From the NCBI GenBank assembly GCA_016930485.1, contig JAFGGP010000041.1, positions 68,005-114,383 on the forward strand: a stretch of 46,379 nucleotides of DNA, given 5' to 3'. This stretch comes from Candidatus Omnitrophota bacterium. Lineage in GTDB: Bacteria; Omnitrophota; Gorgyraeia; JAFGGP01. Each line of letters starts with the position of its first letter. Position 1 is the first letter of the stretch. The position numbers and the translations under genes are program-made. The notes under the pieces are model-generated. The model searched no databases, was not told the DNA's origin, and saw only the letters and a program-made list of their open reading frames with translations. Shown here piece after piece: positions 1 to 8,403 of the stretch.

Positions 1-344
1 AAAGGGGTGAAATCCGAGAGTAAAAAAATGCAACCAAATATGTAGCCAGACCTTACTAATTTCCGTTGCTTCCTGTGCTGTCCAAGCAGTGCCAAAATAT
101 GGTGCAAATAAAAGATAGGGATAAAAATAGCGCCTGCCATCAGCCCTCGTGTACAAAAAAGTGCCGTATCGGCATTATCGGCGATTTGCCATGCATAATA
201 AAAAAAACTCCATACAGCTATGCTGAAACAGAAAAGAACATAAATAACGTACTGTGCCCTCTTTCTGTTTTTTATAAAAACAAAAATGCCCATAACGGTA
301 CTCGTTATACCATTGACGAGGGCACTAAAAGCATAGAAGTTCAT
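1..344 (-). CDS. N-terminal part of a 7TM-type sensor protein (probable histidine kinase), cut by window edge
   Basis: This frame is absent from the ORF track because it runs off the window. Reading the minus strand from the ATG at 344 gives about 114 codons without a stop. It starts MNFYAFSALVNGI and has hydrophobic segments separated by a basic FIKNRKRAQ turn and a VWSFFYYAWQIADN stretch. The pattern resembles the HisKA_7TM sensor region that precedes histidine kinase domains. The kinase part, if present, lies outside the window, so the full function is inferred. It starts 11 bases after the end of the fusion gene at 356-2494 and is probably in the same transcription unit. ORF 66-359 on the plus strand is its shadow. 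Confidence 0.7.
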   Translation of the reverse strand, partial: MNFYAFSALVNGITSTVMGIFVFIKNRKRAQYVIYVLFCFSIAVWSFFYYAWQIADNADTALFCTRGLMAGAIFIPIFYLHHILALLGQHRKQRKLVRSGYIFGCIFLLSDFTP

Positions 345-355
345 AAGGCGGGATC

Positions 356-2494
356 CTAACGTTTTTTTGAGGCGACTGCCACATTAACCTGATTGCCCAA
401 TGATCTAAAAATTTTTACCTTTTCCCCTCCTGCAATAACAAGAAGCATTTTGAGCTCTTTTTCGGTATAAAAGTGATAGTGTCCTGCGTTACCCTTTTGT
501 TTAATTTTACCAGCGTTGCTCAATAACTTTCGTGCTTCTATAATTTCAGTTTCTGTATTAGCAGCAGATACAAAGTTTCTGTATATCTGCGAAAGATCGG
601 CAAAAGGTTTTAGAGAGCTTACGACTATAGTACCCCCACGCTTTAAGACCCTCATTAACTCCTGCATGGTTACCATCGGATTATCGAGATAAGAGATAAG
701 CAGGCTGCAACAGATTTTGTCAAAATAACTATCCTCGAATGGAAGATCGTTGTTTAAATCATAATTTTCATAAAAGCAGGGGAAGAAACTTTTGATTTTA
801 TGGGGGGCCTTTCTCTTTGTTAAAAACCGTATTTTCATATCTTCATGATCTTTCTGTGCTGCCTTTAATGCGGCATCAACAAAATCGACCCCGTAATAGC
901 GGGAATGTGAATGCGTATTGGGAAATGCTGTCAAGTTTTTGTGTTCCAGCTCTGTGAATACAGTGTTCAGCAGCCAGGCACCAAAGTAACCCACTCCACA
1001 ACCGGCATCCAGGATATACGATCCATCTTTAGGTTTTTCAAGCAACTCGGTTAAAAGGTTTAGATAGGAACGGTAATCCGGAGATTTATTAATAATAGTG
1101 AAACTGGTCAGATATTCGCTCCAAAATTCCTTTTCTTGTTTGATGGTAACTATCTCTGATAATCTTGCCCTTTCTTTCTCTATCCGGTTTTGCAGGGCAA
1201 TCTCCCTTAGATTTGGTTCCACCACATCTTCATGCTTCATCTTCTTCCTTAAGAGATAGTTTGCGCTGCTGCACACCACCTGTTTTTGTGCTGTTCGAGC
1301 AGCCTTGGGATTTTCGAATACCTGATGTAAGGCTCCCGCTATGACATGAAGTTCCTTTTTTTGGGTTTTAACTTTTTCAATAACGAGTTTCACGTCTTCT
1401 AACTTGACCCAAACGTCATTTTCTGCTACTAAAAAGACTATCGGGATACGAAGATTTTTTACATCATCGAGGGTGGTTGTTAAATTATGAAAATTGTCAC
1501 TAATAGCAGTTTCAAGAAAGTTGCCGCTTACCTCAAAACCCAATACATCTGTTACAGGCCACCTTTTCCCCGCGAGCGTGGTGCCGATCATGTCTTCTCT
1601 ATATACAGCTGCTAATGTGTGTTGCAAATCGACCACCCCTACAATACCAAGGAGAAAATGTATTTTTTGATTTTCTTTAGCAGCCTTTATAGCGACACGC
1701 TTTGCTAAACTGCTTGCTACCATTCCAATGTGCTTGGGCCCAAAAGTTTTTTTGACATAATCAATAGTTGCCAGTATATCTTCTTTCATTTTGCGCATGG
1801 TTGCATTAACCATGTCGCCTTCGCTTTCACCAACATGGTCGGTGGCATCATACCGTATGACATTAAATCCGTTTTTGGCAAGATAGTAGGCCGTCGAGAG
1901 GGCATCGCGTTTTGTCTCCCCGTATCCTGGCGGCATTATAATAAAAGGGTTTTTAAGGGCGGTCCCTTTCATGTGATCGAAGTATCCGACAATCTTCTGT
2001 TTATATTTGTTGCGATATATTATAGGCTCGCTGATTATCGCATTTCTTTTCTCGACCGAGGAGCCCTTGATTAACCGGCGTCGTATAGAACGAAGCATGC
2101 TCCTAAGCACGGCTTCTGTTTTTCTGGCAATAAACAACTCGGTATAAGGAAGAAAAATATGTTTTCCCCATTCCAAAGTAACCGCAAGTTTTATAATACT
2201 TCCTTTCCCGTCGCCGAGCACCTCCCACATTCCTTCATATCGGTCAAAATCGCCGGCAAGGGCCTTAAAACATATTTTGTGATTTTTGTCGTCACACTGA
2301 CTTTGTTGCCGCCATTTGATTAATGTGCCGTTTACGTTGATCTCCCAGTCAGCAATGATGTCAGCTTTCGATTTTTGTACCGTACGTATACTCTCGACAC
2401 CGAGCATAAAAGTAGGGTATTGTTCGAATTTCTTAAGAAGTTTATACACCGAGGTCTTCGGAGTCTCGAGGAAGATAGAGGTTTTTATAAACAT
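356..2494 (-). CDS. Tri-domain protein: SRPBCC cyclase-like + LuxD-like hydrolase/acyltransferase + SAM methyltransferase
   Basis: Three regions can be read along 712 residues. Residues 1-140 look like an SRPBCC/polyketide-cyclase fold (RatA or aromatase type, with QYPTFMLGVESI and EWGKHIFLPYTEL). Residues about 155-415 are an alpha/beta hydrolase closest to LuxD-type acyl transferases, with a nucleophile region MVASSLAKRV (Ser 261/262), Asp in VAEND (360) and His in GALHQVF (390), an apparently complete triad. Residues about 440-712 form a class I methyltransferase with motif I LDAGCGVG (495-502). The start has a GAAAGGA ribosome site. The likely role is handling an acyl or polyketide-like substrate, but no polyketide synthase is in the window. 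The domain calls are fair; the substrate is unknown. Confidence 0.75.
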   Translation of the reverse strand: MFIKTSIFLETPKTSVYKLLKKFEQYPTFMLGVESIRTVQKSKADIIADWEINVNGTLIKWRQQSQCDDKNHKICFKALAGDFDRYEGMWEVLGDGKGSIIKLAVTLEWGKHIFLPYTELFIARKTEAVLRSMLRSIRRRLIKGSSVEKRNAIISEPIIYRNKYKQKIVGYFDHMKGTALKNPFIIMPPGYGETKRDALSTAYYLAKNGFNVIRYDATDHVGESEGDMVNATMRKMKEDILATIDYVKKTFGPKHIGMVASSLAKRVAIKAAKENQKIHFLLGIVGVVDLQHTLAAVYREDMIGTTLAGKRWPVTDVLGFEVSGNFLETAISDNFHNLTTTLDDVKNLRIPIVFLVAENDVWVKLEDVKLVIEKVKTQKKELHVIAGALHQVFENPKAARTAQKQVVCSSANYLLRKKMKHEDVVEPNLREIALQNRIEKERARLSEIVTIKQEKEFWSEYLTSFTIINKSPDYRSYLNLLTELLEKPKDGSYILDAGCGVGYFGAWLLNTVFTELEHKNLTAFPNTHSHSRYYGVDFVDAALKAAQKDHEDMKIRFLTKRKAPHKIKSFFPCFYENYDLNNDLPFEDSYFDKICCSLLISYLDNPMVTMQELMRVLKRGGTIVVSSLKPFADLSQIYRNFVSAANTETEIIEARKLLSNAGKIKQKGNAGHYHFYTEKELKMLLVIAGGEKVKIFRSLGNQVNVAVASKKR

Positions 2495-2619
2495 GGGGTC
2501 CTTTCGACGAATGCGCGCCCTTCTGACTAACGCCTGAGGACATCTTTAAGCCAATTGCAGAAAAAGGGCGCTCATCTATTGGCTATTTGTGCACCGGATT
2601 GTTTCTTAACAAGATAACC

Positions 2620-2820
2620 CTATTTCCGATAGCTGCCTTCCGAAAAATCTTTATACTGGCTTTCCAACCATTTATCGATATCTCTCTTTTGAAACCGCCA
2701 ATGCCTGCCAACCTTCGCCCCCGGGATATCCCCGTTTTGGGCAAGATAATAAAGCGTGGCCTTGGGTATCTTAAGATACTCGTGGAGCTCAGTGATAGTT
2801 AGAATCTCGTCTGTCTGCAT
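2620..2820 (-). CDS. Excisionase-family helix-turn-helix DNA-binding protein
   Basis: A 66-residue protein that is almost entirely one MerR/excisionase-type winged HTH (HTH_17). It has LTITELHEYLKIPKATLYYL, then IPGAKVGRHWRF and a KRDIDKWLES tail, the standard helix-turn-helix plus wing of this family. Such proteins are either small transcription regulators or recombination directionality factors. No integrase or recombinase lies nearby, so a regulatory role is at least as likely. It lies between the zinc-ribbon/four-helix pair and the fusion gene on the same strand. Confidence 0.8.
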   Translation of the reverse strand: MQTDEILTITELHEYLKIPKATLYYLAQNGDIPGAKVGRHWRFQKRDIDKWLESQYKDFSEGSYRK

Positions 2821-2994
2821 AGCTGTTGCCCATGAATATCACAGTTATTGCTAAAAAGTGCTTATTATTATAAAACTTTATCATTAAATGTCAATAGCAA
2901 AAAAGTGCTAACGCTTTTGCGCTTTTTTACATATATTTACCTATTTTTAAGAAAGAATCATCACGGGAAGAAAATCAGGGGAGATGGGCAAGGG

Positions 2995-3168
2995 TTATAT
3001 TTTATGATGTTGTTCGCTATCGTAGCACAGATCGCACAGGTAGAGTTCAGGATCCATATCTTGTATGGTAACACCCTCCTGGTAAAGCGCCTTTGCGCCG
3101 TGTCGTTCCAGCCACAGCCGGGAAAGCCAAAGTGTATCTGTTTCTGCGCCGCATCGTTGACACTTCAT
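2995..3168 (-). CDS. Small zinc-ribbon protein, translationally coupled to upstream gene
   Basis: Too short for the ORF track; found by reading the minus strand. It encodes 57 residues starting MKCQRCGAETDTLWL and ending CDLCYDSEQHHKI, with two CxxC pairs (CQRC and CDLC) that would hold one zinc. Its ATG overlaps the TGA of the four-helix-bundle gene as ATGA, which argues for translational coupling. GAGAAGGGGG just upstream can serve as the ribosome site. The paired cysteines, overlap and continuous frame support a real gene. Function is unknown; a nucleic-acid or protein-binding adaptor is possible. Confidence 0.65.
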   Translation of the reverse strand: MKCQRCGAETDTLWLSRLWLERHGAKALYQEGVTIQDMDPELYLCDLCYDSEQHHKI

Positions 3169-3605
3169 GAAGCCCCCTTCTCTTTTTTGTGCCTAGCGAT
3201 AGCAACGCCACCGCCTGATGGGGGCTGAGATTGATTGCGCGTGGAGCGTTGATTTACCGCATAGAGAAGAGCAGAAATCCGTGCGGCCAACTTGGTACTT
3301 TGCTCGGATAACAGGGTTAGGTTGGGGGGAGAGGTTCCTTCAATGAGCTCACAAGTCTTTATAATAGTGATAGTTTTGTATAATGCTTCGCGCGCACGCG
3401 AAAGACGCTCAGAAAATTCATGTGATGAATACGCCCCTTTTCCCTGGGCAACATAGAGCGGCACCTCAAGGCTAGCTTTCCTGAGTTCATCAATATAAAA
3501 AGGGGTCGTTACCCGCTTTAAACTCAGTGTATAGTCAAATACCTCCTTGGTATACGCCAGGGCCTCGGTCCAGACATTGAGCTTCTCAAGTACTGAAAGA
3601 GTCAT
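3165..3605 (-). CDS. Four-helix-bundle protein (23S rRNA intervening-sequence family)
   Basis: A protein of 146 residues of the S23/four-helix-bundle family, with the family's opening LNVWTEALAYTKEVFDYT and helices containing ELRKASLEVPLYVAQGKGAYS and RLSRAREALYKTITIIKTC. These proteins form oligomeric helical bundles. Their cellular role is not settled, although they were first noted in ORFs inside 23S rRNA intervening sequences. The C-terminal tail NQSQPPSGGGVAIARHKKEKG is low-complexity and basic. The stop overlaps the next small gene by ATGA. Confidence 0.8.
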   Translation of the reverse strand: MTLSVLEKLNVWTEALAYTKEVFDYTLSLKRVTTPFYIDELRKASLEVPLYVAQGKGAYSSHEFSERLSRAREALYKTITIIKTCELIEGTSPPNLTLLSEQSTKLAARISALLYAVNQRSTRNQSQPPSGGGVAIARHKKEKGAS

Positions 3606-3711
3606 CGGTTATAAGAAAGTAACGGAGGGGTCAAACAGGCCCGAAGTTATGCAGCCTTCCTTTAGATTGCCTTTTCTAGCCCCTACTCATTTAACCCCTC
3701 CACTGAAAACT

Positions 3712-3730
3712 ATACACGATAATTGTGTAT
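3712..3730. promoter_or_regulatory. Near-palindrome, possible operator
   Basis: ATACACGATAATTGTGTAT is a 19-base inverted repeat (ATACAC/GTGTAT, one mismatched pair further in) in the gap between the divergent four-helix-bundle and XRE-cupin genes. It could be the operator of the XRE regulator, judging only from position and symmetry. Confidence 0.3.
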
Positions 3731-3786
3731 TTGTCAATGTTTTATTGATAAAAATTCAAATATTATTGGGGGAACTTCAACCCGCT

Positions 3787-3814
3787 TTGATTTTTACGCA
3801 ACCTGTGATATGCT
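3787..3814 (+). promoter_or_regulatory. Sigma-70-type promoter for the XRE-cupin gene
   Basis: TTGATT, a 16-base spacer and TATGCT lie about 57 bases before the start codon of the XRE-cupin gene, with a strong AAGGAGGGGG ribosome site in between. Confidence 0.45.
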
Positions 3815-3870
3815 AATGGGGGGTAGGTTGTCACCCTGGCTAATCTTCAGCCTATATCTAAGGAGGGGGT

Positions 3871-4425
3871 ATGATGCGAATAGGAAACAGATTAAGAGAT
3901 ATCAGAAAATCGAAGCATATTACCCTTGTGGAACTGGCAAAAAAGTCCGGGATAGACCAGGCAACACTCAGTCGAATCGAAACAGGTAAAATGACCGGCA
4001 CCCTCCAATCGCACATGACTCTGTGCGGTGCCCTGGGAATTACCCTGTCCGATCTCTATAAAGATATCTCGAATACAGTACAGGCGATTGAACACCAATC
4101 GGCCTTTGTCCGCGAAATAGACGTGGCTAAAAATGAACACGCCTCTATAAAACCCCTGACTAAAAACAGCCTGCAGAAAACCATGATGGCATACCTGCTC
4201 TTTATCGAACCTCAGGGAAAATATCGGGAAAAGAAAAAATCGGCACATACAGAAAAATTTATGTATATGCTGGAGGGTGCCGTCGAGATGGATGTGGAAG
4301 GAGAAAAATATACACTCAAGAAAGGCGAATCATTATACTGCAATGCCTCATTATCCCACGAAATAAAAAACCTGAAAAATGCAACCGCAAAGTGTCTTTG
4401 TGTCCTCTCTCCTCCGGCACTCTGA
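3871..4425 (+). CDS. XRE-family transcription regulator with C-terminal cupin
   Basis: 184 residues. Residues 4-62 are a Cro/XRE helix-turn-helix (IRKSKHITLVELAKKSGIDQ, then ATLSRIETGKMTGT). Residues about 110-180 form a single cupin barrel (EKFMYMLEGAVEMDVEGEKY, then CNASLSHEIKN). This HTH-cupin layout is typical of regulators that sense a small ligand in the barrel. A strong ribosome site AAGGAGGGGG precedes tandem ATGs (3871 and 3874); either could be used. The gene is alone on the plus strand and convergent with the diguanylate cyclase. A palindrome upstream may be its own operator. Confidence 0.88.
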   Translation: MMRIGNRLRDIRKSKHITLVELAKKSGIDQATLSRIETGKMTGTLQSHMTLCGALGITLSDLYKDISNTVQAIEHQSAFVREIDVAKNEHASIKPLTKNSLQKTMMAYLLFIEPQGKYREKKKSAHTEKFMYMLEGAVEMDVEGEKYTLKKGESLYCNASLSHEIKNLKNATAKCLCVLSPPAL

Positions 4426-4460
4426 GAAGATCTTTCGTGCTATCGGACGAAGACCGCCCA

Positions 4461-5102
4461 CTAGCAGTGAGCAGTATCCTCCTCTTCGCCATAGGCCTTG
4501 ACCAGATTTCTGCCCGCCGCCTTAGCCTGATAGAGCGCCCGATCGGCTTCATTAATTAATCTGCTCTCCGTATAGGTAGAATCCATGCCCCCACCATACG
4601 AAGAAATGCCGATAGAGATCGTGACCCACATTTTTTTCTGCGGATCCAGGAATGTTACTTCTACGGCCCGGCGGAGCCGCTCCGCCAAAACATGCGCACC
4701 CTTCTGATCCGTTTCAGGCAAGAGGACCGCAAACTCTTCTCCCCCATACCGTGCAGCAATATCGACCTTACGCGTCCCGGTCTTTATGATCCATCCAATT
4801 TTACGTAGGAGGTCGTCGCCTTTCTGGTGACCAAAGGTATCGTTGAAATCCTTAAAATGATCGATATCGATCATCAGAAAGCCCAGCGGATGCCCGTATC
4901 GTTTGCTCCTCTCCATTTCCTCGGAGATTCTCATATGAAAATACCGGCGATTGTAGAGCTCTGTCAGGCCGTCGGTAATCGCCTCCATATAGAGTTGATC
5001 GATGATTGTCTGAGAAGTCTGGCGGTATCGAAGGAGATAGAGAAGGATAAAGAAAAGGGATAAAATGACAAATATATCTAATCCGATTAAAAATGATATC
5101 AT
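4461..5102 (-). CDS. Membrane-anchored diguanylate cyclase (GGDEF)
   Basis: One N-terminal membrane helix (residues 3-24) is followed by a GGDEF domain. The active-site loop reads GGEEF (120-124), an active variant. Five residues upstream is RKVD (111-114), fitting the RxxD inhibitory site that binds c-di-GMP. The domain opens with DGLTELYNRRYF and keeps IDIDHFKDFND, the metal-binding region. The product is expected to be c-di-GMP made at the membrane, with product feedback. No sensor domain is present beyond the short anchor. It follows fabD on the same strand but is functionally unrelated. Confidence 0.92.
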   Translation of the reverse strand: MISFLIGLDIFVILSLFFILLYLLRYRQTSQTIIDQLYMEAITDGLTELYNRRYFHMRISEEMERSKRYGHPLGFLMIDIDHFKDFNDTFGHQKGDDLLRKIGWIIKTGTRKVDIAARYGGEEFAVLLPETDQKGAHVLAERLRRAVEVTFLDPQKKMWVTISIGISSYGGGMDSTYTESRLINEADRALYQAKAAGRNLVKAYGEEEDTAHC

Positions 5103-5134
5103 GTGATGCCTTCGACCGTACGAAGAAGCCTATG

Positions 5135-6067
5135 TTAACCTGCCGTCACCTCGTGTAAAAGAGAATCGATATCTTTCAGGCTCTCTATAGTATATACAGT
5201 CAGGGCCGGGTCAATCTTGCGCAGGAGACCCTTCAGGACGCGTCCGGGGCCGATTTCGATAAAGGTGTCTACCCCCCGGCTTTTCATCTGAAGTACGGAA
5301 TCCATCCATCTGACCGGAACCTTCATTTGCTGTGCGAGATTATCTCTGATTTTTCCCGGATCCACTGTATAGGCAGCATCGACATTGCTGATGACTGGAA
5401 TCCTCGGCCGGCAAAATGCTTCTTTTCGTAACACCTCCGCGAAACGACTGCTTGCTTCATCCATCAGGGATGTATGAAAGGCTCCCGAGACCTTCAGCCG
5501 TATGACGCGGCGGGCCCCTTCGCGAAGACAACGTTCCTCTGCCTGTGCGACTGAGGCGGGCTCACCGGAAATAACTGTCTGGTGCGGTGTATTCAGATTG
5601 GCAACAAAACACCCTGCCTCACCGCAAATAGCCTGTATCTTTTCAAGATTCAGACCTATCACCGAACTCATCGTCCCGGCCCTTCCCTGCGCCGCTTCAT
5701 CCATGAATTCGGCACGCTTCCTGATGCAGTATACGCCCTGATCAACACTTAACGCCCCCGCAGCAACTAAAGCAGCCATCTCGCCGACACTGAGACCGCA
5801 TGAGACGACCGGCTCAAAAAGTGTATTCTTCTCTTCAAAGATCTTAAGGAGTGCGATACTCATCAAAAAAATAGCCGGCTGCGTATTAATCGTCTTGGTC
5901 AATTCGTCTTCCGGTCCTTCAAATAAAATGCTGAGAAACTCCTCCCCATAGAGCCTTGACGTCTTATCAAAAATCTCTTTTCCGAGACTGGACTCATCAT
6001 AAATCTCCCTGCCCATACCTACAAATTGCGTTCCTTGACCGGGAAATAAATAGGCGGCTTTTCTCAT
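5135..6067 (-). CDS. fabD: Malonyl-CoA:ACP transacylase
   Basis: Transfers malonyl from CoA to acyl carrier protein for fatty acid synthesis. It opens with AAYLFPGQGTQFVGMGRE, typical of FabD. The nucleophile motif is GLSVGE rather than the usual GHSxGE, so the residue before the serine is Leu, not His. The catalytic His is in VSGAFHTSLM, and the C-terminal TFIEIGPGRVL is present. The ORF track starts at 6079, but the ATG at 6067 gives the family's MRKAAYLFPGQG start. It overlaps the fabH stop as TAATG with GGAG upstream, so I chose it. It is last in the plsX-fabH-fabD run; fabG, acpP and fabF do not follow. Confidence 0.95.
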   Translation of the reverse strand: MRKAAYLFPGQGTQFVGMGREIYDESSLGKEIFDKTSRLYGEEFLSILFEGPEDELTKTINTQPAIFLMSIALLKIFEEKNTLFEPVVSCGLSVGEMAALVAAGALSVDQGVYCIRKRAEFMDEAAQGRAGTMSSVIGLNLEKIQAICGEAGCFVANLNTPHQTVISGEPASVAQAEERCLREGARRVIRLKVSGAFHTSLMDEASSRFAEVLRKEAFCRPRIPVISNVDAAYTVDPGKIRDNLAQQMKVPVRWMDSVLQMKSRGVDTFIEIGPGRVLKGLLRKIDPALTVYTIESLKDIDSLLHEVTAG

Positions 6068-7074
6068 TATCTGCTCCACTCAAGCACCATCGAGCTCCAC
6101 ACCAAGCCGCTACCGAACGCGACCAACAGCACTCTGTCCCCTTTCCGAATGCGGCCTTTCTTGACCGCCTCCGTCAGGGCGACAACCGTTGAGGCGCTCG
6201 ACATATTGCCATACTTATTCACATTCATATACACCTTTTTTAAATCGATGCCCAGTCGTGAGGCAGTGGCATTGATAATGCGGTAATTTGCCTGGTGGGG
6301 AATGACACAATCGATATCCCGACATTCTATTCCTGCTAATGCAACCGCCTTATTCCCGGCCTCGGCCATCATCTTGACCGCCAGCTTGAATACCTCGTTT
6401 CCGCGCATCTTAATATAGTGTAACCGTTCGTCGACGGTCAGGTGGGAGGCAGGCATTCGAGACCCTCCCGCCGGTATCTCAAGGAGATCCTTCCAGGTGC
6501 CGTCCGATGCCATATAACTCGAAAGGATGCCCCCCGTGCGCACCTTCCCTACAACACAGGCACCCGCCCCGTCTCCGAATAAAACACAGGTATTTCTGTC
6601 GGTCCAGTCGACAACCTTGGAAAGGACCTCAGCGGCCACCACCAGTACCCTCTGGTAGGTGCCGGCCAGTACATAGTGATAGGCGGTATTCAGTGCAAAA
6701 ATAAAACCGCAACACGCCGCGGCTATATCAAAGGCCGCCGCACCCTTTGCCCGTAATTTCTGCTGTATAATGCAGGCGGTTGAGGGAAAAAACATATCTT
6801 GGGTAGTGGTGGCAACGATGATTAAATCGATCTCCCGTGCGGTAATGCCGGCATCGCGTAATGCCTTTTTTGCGGCCCGGTACCCAAGGAGGCTGGTGGA
6901 AACATCCGGTTCGGCGATCCTGCGTTGTTTAATGCCTGTCCTGGTGGTAATCCATTCGTTGGATGTATCAACCATTTTTTCAAGGTCGCTGTTCCTTAAG
7001 ATCTTCGGTGGCACATAATATCCCATGCCAAGAATTCCCACCTTCGATCCCTGTGTTAAGCTGCGTCTCGCCAA
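6067..7074 (-). CDS. fabH: 3-oxoacyl-ACP synthase III
   Basis: Condenses acetyl-CoA with malonyl-ACP to start fatty acid chains. The catalytic triad is visible: Cys 121 in DIAAACCGFIFAL, His in CVIPHQANYRI and Asn in MNVNKYGNMSSAS. Its 335 residues match the family length. The start codon is TTG, set by a strong GAGGAGG ribosome site seven bases upstream; the DNA reads CCATTGGCGAGA. It is separated from plsX by 86 bases that hold a strong hairpin. Confidence 0.96.
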   Translation of the reverse strand: MARRSLTQGSKVGILGMGYYVPPKILRNSDLEKMVDTSNEWITTRTGIKQRRIAEPDVSTSLLGYRAAKKALRDAGITAREIDLIIVATTTQDMFFPSTACIIQQKLRAKGAAAFDIAAACCGFIFALNTAYHYVLAGTYQRVLVVAAEVLSKVVDWTDRNTCVLFGDGAGACVVGKVRTGGILSSYMASDGTWKDLLEIPAGGSRMPASHLTVDERLHYIKMRGNEVFKLAVKMMAEAGNKAVALAGIECRDIDCVIPHQANYRIINATASRLGIDLKKVYMNVNKYGNMSSASTVVALTEAVKKGRIRKGDRVLLVAFGSGLVWSSMVLEWSR

Positions 7075-7123
7075 TGGTGTTTTCCTCCTCTAGGACCACG
7101 TTTCACACATAGTATACACCCAA

Positions 7124-7160
7124 AACCTATCTCATAAATAGTTTCGTTATGAGATAGGTT
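7124..7160 (-). terminator. 14-bp perfect hairpin directly after the plsX stop codon
   Basis: AACCTATCTCATAA and its exact complement flank a 9-base loop, starting right at the end of the plsX stop codon. On the transcribed strand only four Ts follow, so it is a weak intrinsic terminator at best. It may act as an attenuator or as a 3' end protecting the rpmF-plsX message while fabH-fabD continues. A TATACT-like -10 box lies between it and fabH. Confidence 0.45.
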
Positions 7161-8150
7161 CTAATGCCTGTGTAAGGCCTCAAGAATATGCGTATTCACT
7201 CCCCTGTTAATAAAATATCCGGCAAGCCGTATCGCATTTTTAATAGCCTTGCCAGACGAGGAGCCGTGACAGATAATACATGTTCCGTCAATACCTAAAA
7301 GAGGCGCCCCGCCATACTCCGCATAATCCATCTTTTCCCTTAATGCGCGAAAGGCTGAAAAACTTAAGAGTGCCCCAAGCCTGTTCAGAAGCCCCTTAGA
7401 CAACTCTGTCTTTAAAAATAGCCCCATTGTCTCTGCAAGGCTCTCTGAGACCTTAAGTGCGACATTCCCCGCGAAACCATCACATACGATAACCTCGCAC
7501 TCGCCGCGAAAAAGGTCATGTCCTTCCACATTGCCTACAAACTTAACCGCCGCGTCCTCCAGCAGCTTGTATGTCTCTTTAATAAAATCGGTCCCCTTAG
7601 CGTCCTCCTCCCCCACATTCAACAGACCTACCTTAGGATTCTCGCATCCCAATATGTAGCGATAAAATGCGTCCCCCATGATACCGTACTGACAGAGATG
7701 AGATGGCTTTGCATCGATATTTGCCCCCGCATCGATTAAAAGTGTCATGCCCTTCAGGGTCGGAAAAAGAACCCCGATACCTGCGCGCTCAATACCGGGC
7801 AAAAGCCGCAGGTATAGCGTCGCCGCACAGACGAACGCGCCGGTATTGCCTGCGCTCACTACGGCCTCAACCTTCTTCTCTTGTGCAAGCCTCACCGCCA
7901 CGTTGATAGAGGCGTTTCGTTTCTTTCGTATACTCAAGGCCGGGGATTCATTCATCCCTATCGACTCCGGGGCATGGTAAACAGAGATCGTCTTCGGAAC
8001 CCCCTTGTGCCGGGAAAGATGTTCTTCTAAACTATCCTGAGCCCCTACAAGCACGATCTCGTAGGGTAATTCATGCGCCGCCGCAATTGCCCCCTCGACC
8101 ACCACGGCAGGGGCATGATCGCCCCCCATGGCATCAACCGCTATCTTCAT
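7161..8150 (-). CDS. plsX: Phosphate acyltransferase PlsX
   Basis: Makes acyl-phosphate from acyl-ACP for the first step of phospholipid synthesis with PlsY. The 329 residues start MKIAVDAMGGDHAPAVVVEG, the family signature. SAGNTGAFVCAATLYL, VGLLNVGEE and VCDGFAGNVALK are also standard. The start codon overlaps the rpmF stop by four bases. The rpmF-plsX-fabH-fabD order is the classic lipid cluster, tying membrane synthesis to ribosome supply. Confidence 0.97.
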   Translation of the reverse strand: MKIAVDAMGGDHAPAVVVEGAIAAAHELPYEIVLVGAQDSLEEHLSRHKGVPKTISVYHAPESIGMNESPALSIRKKRNASINVAVRLAQEKKVEAVVSAGNTGAFVCAATLYLRLLPGIERAGIGVLFPTLKGMTLLIDAGANIDAKPSHLCQYGIMGDAFYRYILGCENPKVGLLNVGEEDAKGTDFIKETYKLLEDAAVKFVGNVEGHDLFRGECEVIVCDGFAGNVALKVSESLAETMGLFLKTELSKGLLNRLGALLSFSAFRALREKMDYAEYGGAPLLGIDGTCIICHGSSSGKAIKNAIRLAGYFINRGVNTHILEALHRH

Positions 8151-8356
8151 TATGGTTTTCCCTTCTCACCTTTCTTCTGTTTGTCTACCCGGATTACCTG
8201 TCTCCCTTTGTATTGGCCGCAGTGAGGACACACCCGGTGAGGCAATGCGGGAAGCTTGCAGCTGGGGCAGAGAGAAAGGCTCGGCTTATTGACCTTGACA
8301 TGGGTTCTTCTTTTCGCCTGCCTGGTGCTTGAATGTCGTCGTTTCGGTAATGGCAT
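8150..8356 (-). CDS. rpmF: Ribosomal protein bL32
   Basis: 68 residues starting MPLPKRRHSSTRQAKRRTH, the conserved bL32 N-terminus. Two cysteine pairs, CPSC and CPHC, form the zinc ribbon of the C+ type. A GGAGGAA ribosome site precedes the ATG. The tail QKKGEKGKP is slightly longer than usual and overlaps the plsX start. Confidence 0.95.
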   Translation of the reverse strand: MPLPKRRHSSTRQAKRRTHVKVNKPSLSLCPSCKLPALPHRVCPHCGQYKGRQVIRVDKQKKGEKGKP

Positions 8357-8403
8357 ACACCTATTCCTCCGTTTCAGATTGTATTCGTTGTCCTGTCACA
8401 GTA

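Noticed and set aside
66-359. 97-residue plus-strand ORF
   Set aside because: It is antisense to the open 7TM-sensor frame, which has better protein character.
356-2494. Bioluminescence (lux) gene
   Set aside because: Only a LuxD-like domain is present; no luciferase or reductase genes accompany it.
2620-2820. Excisionase of an integrated phage or of the mini-elements
   Set aside because: The HTH_17 fold is also common in plain regulators and no integrase is in the window; linkage to the elements cannot be supported.
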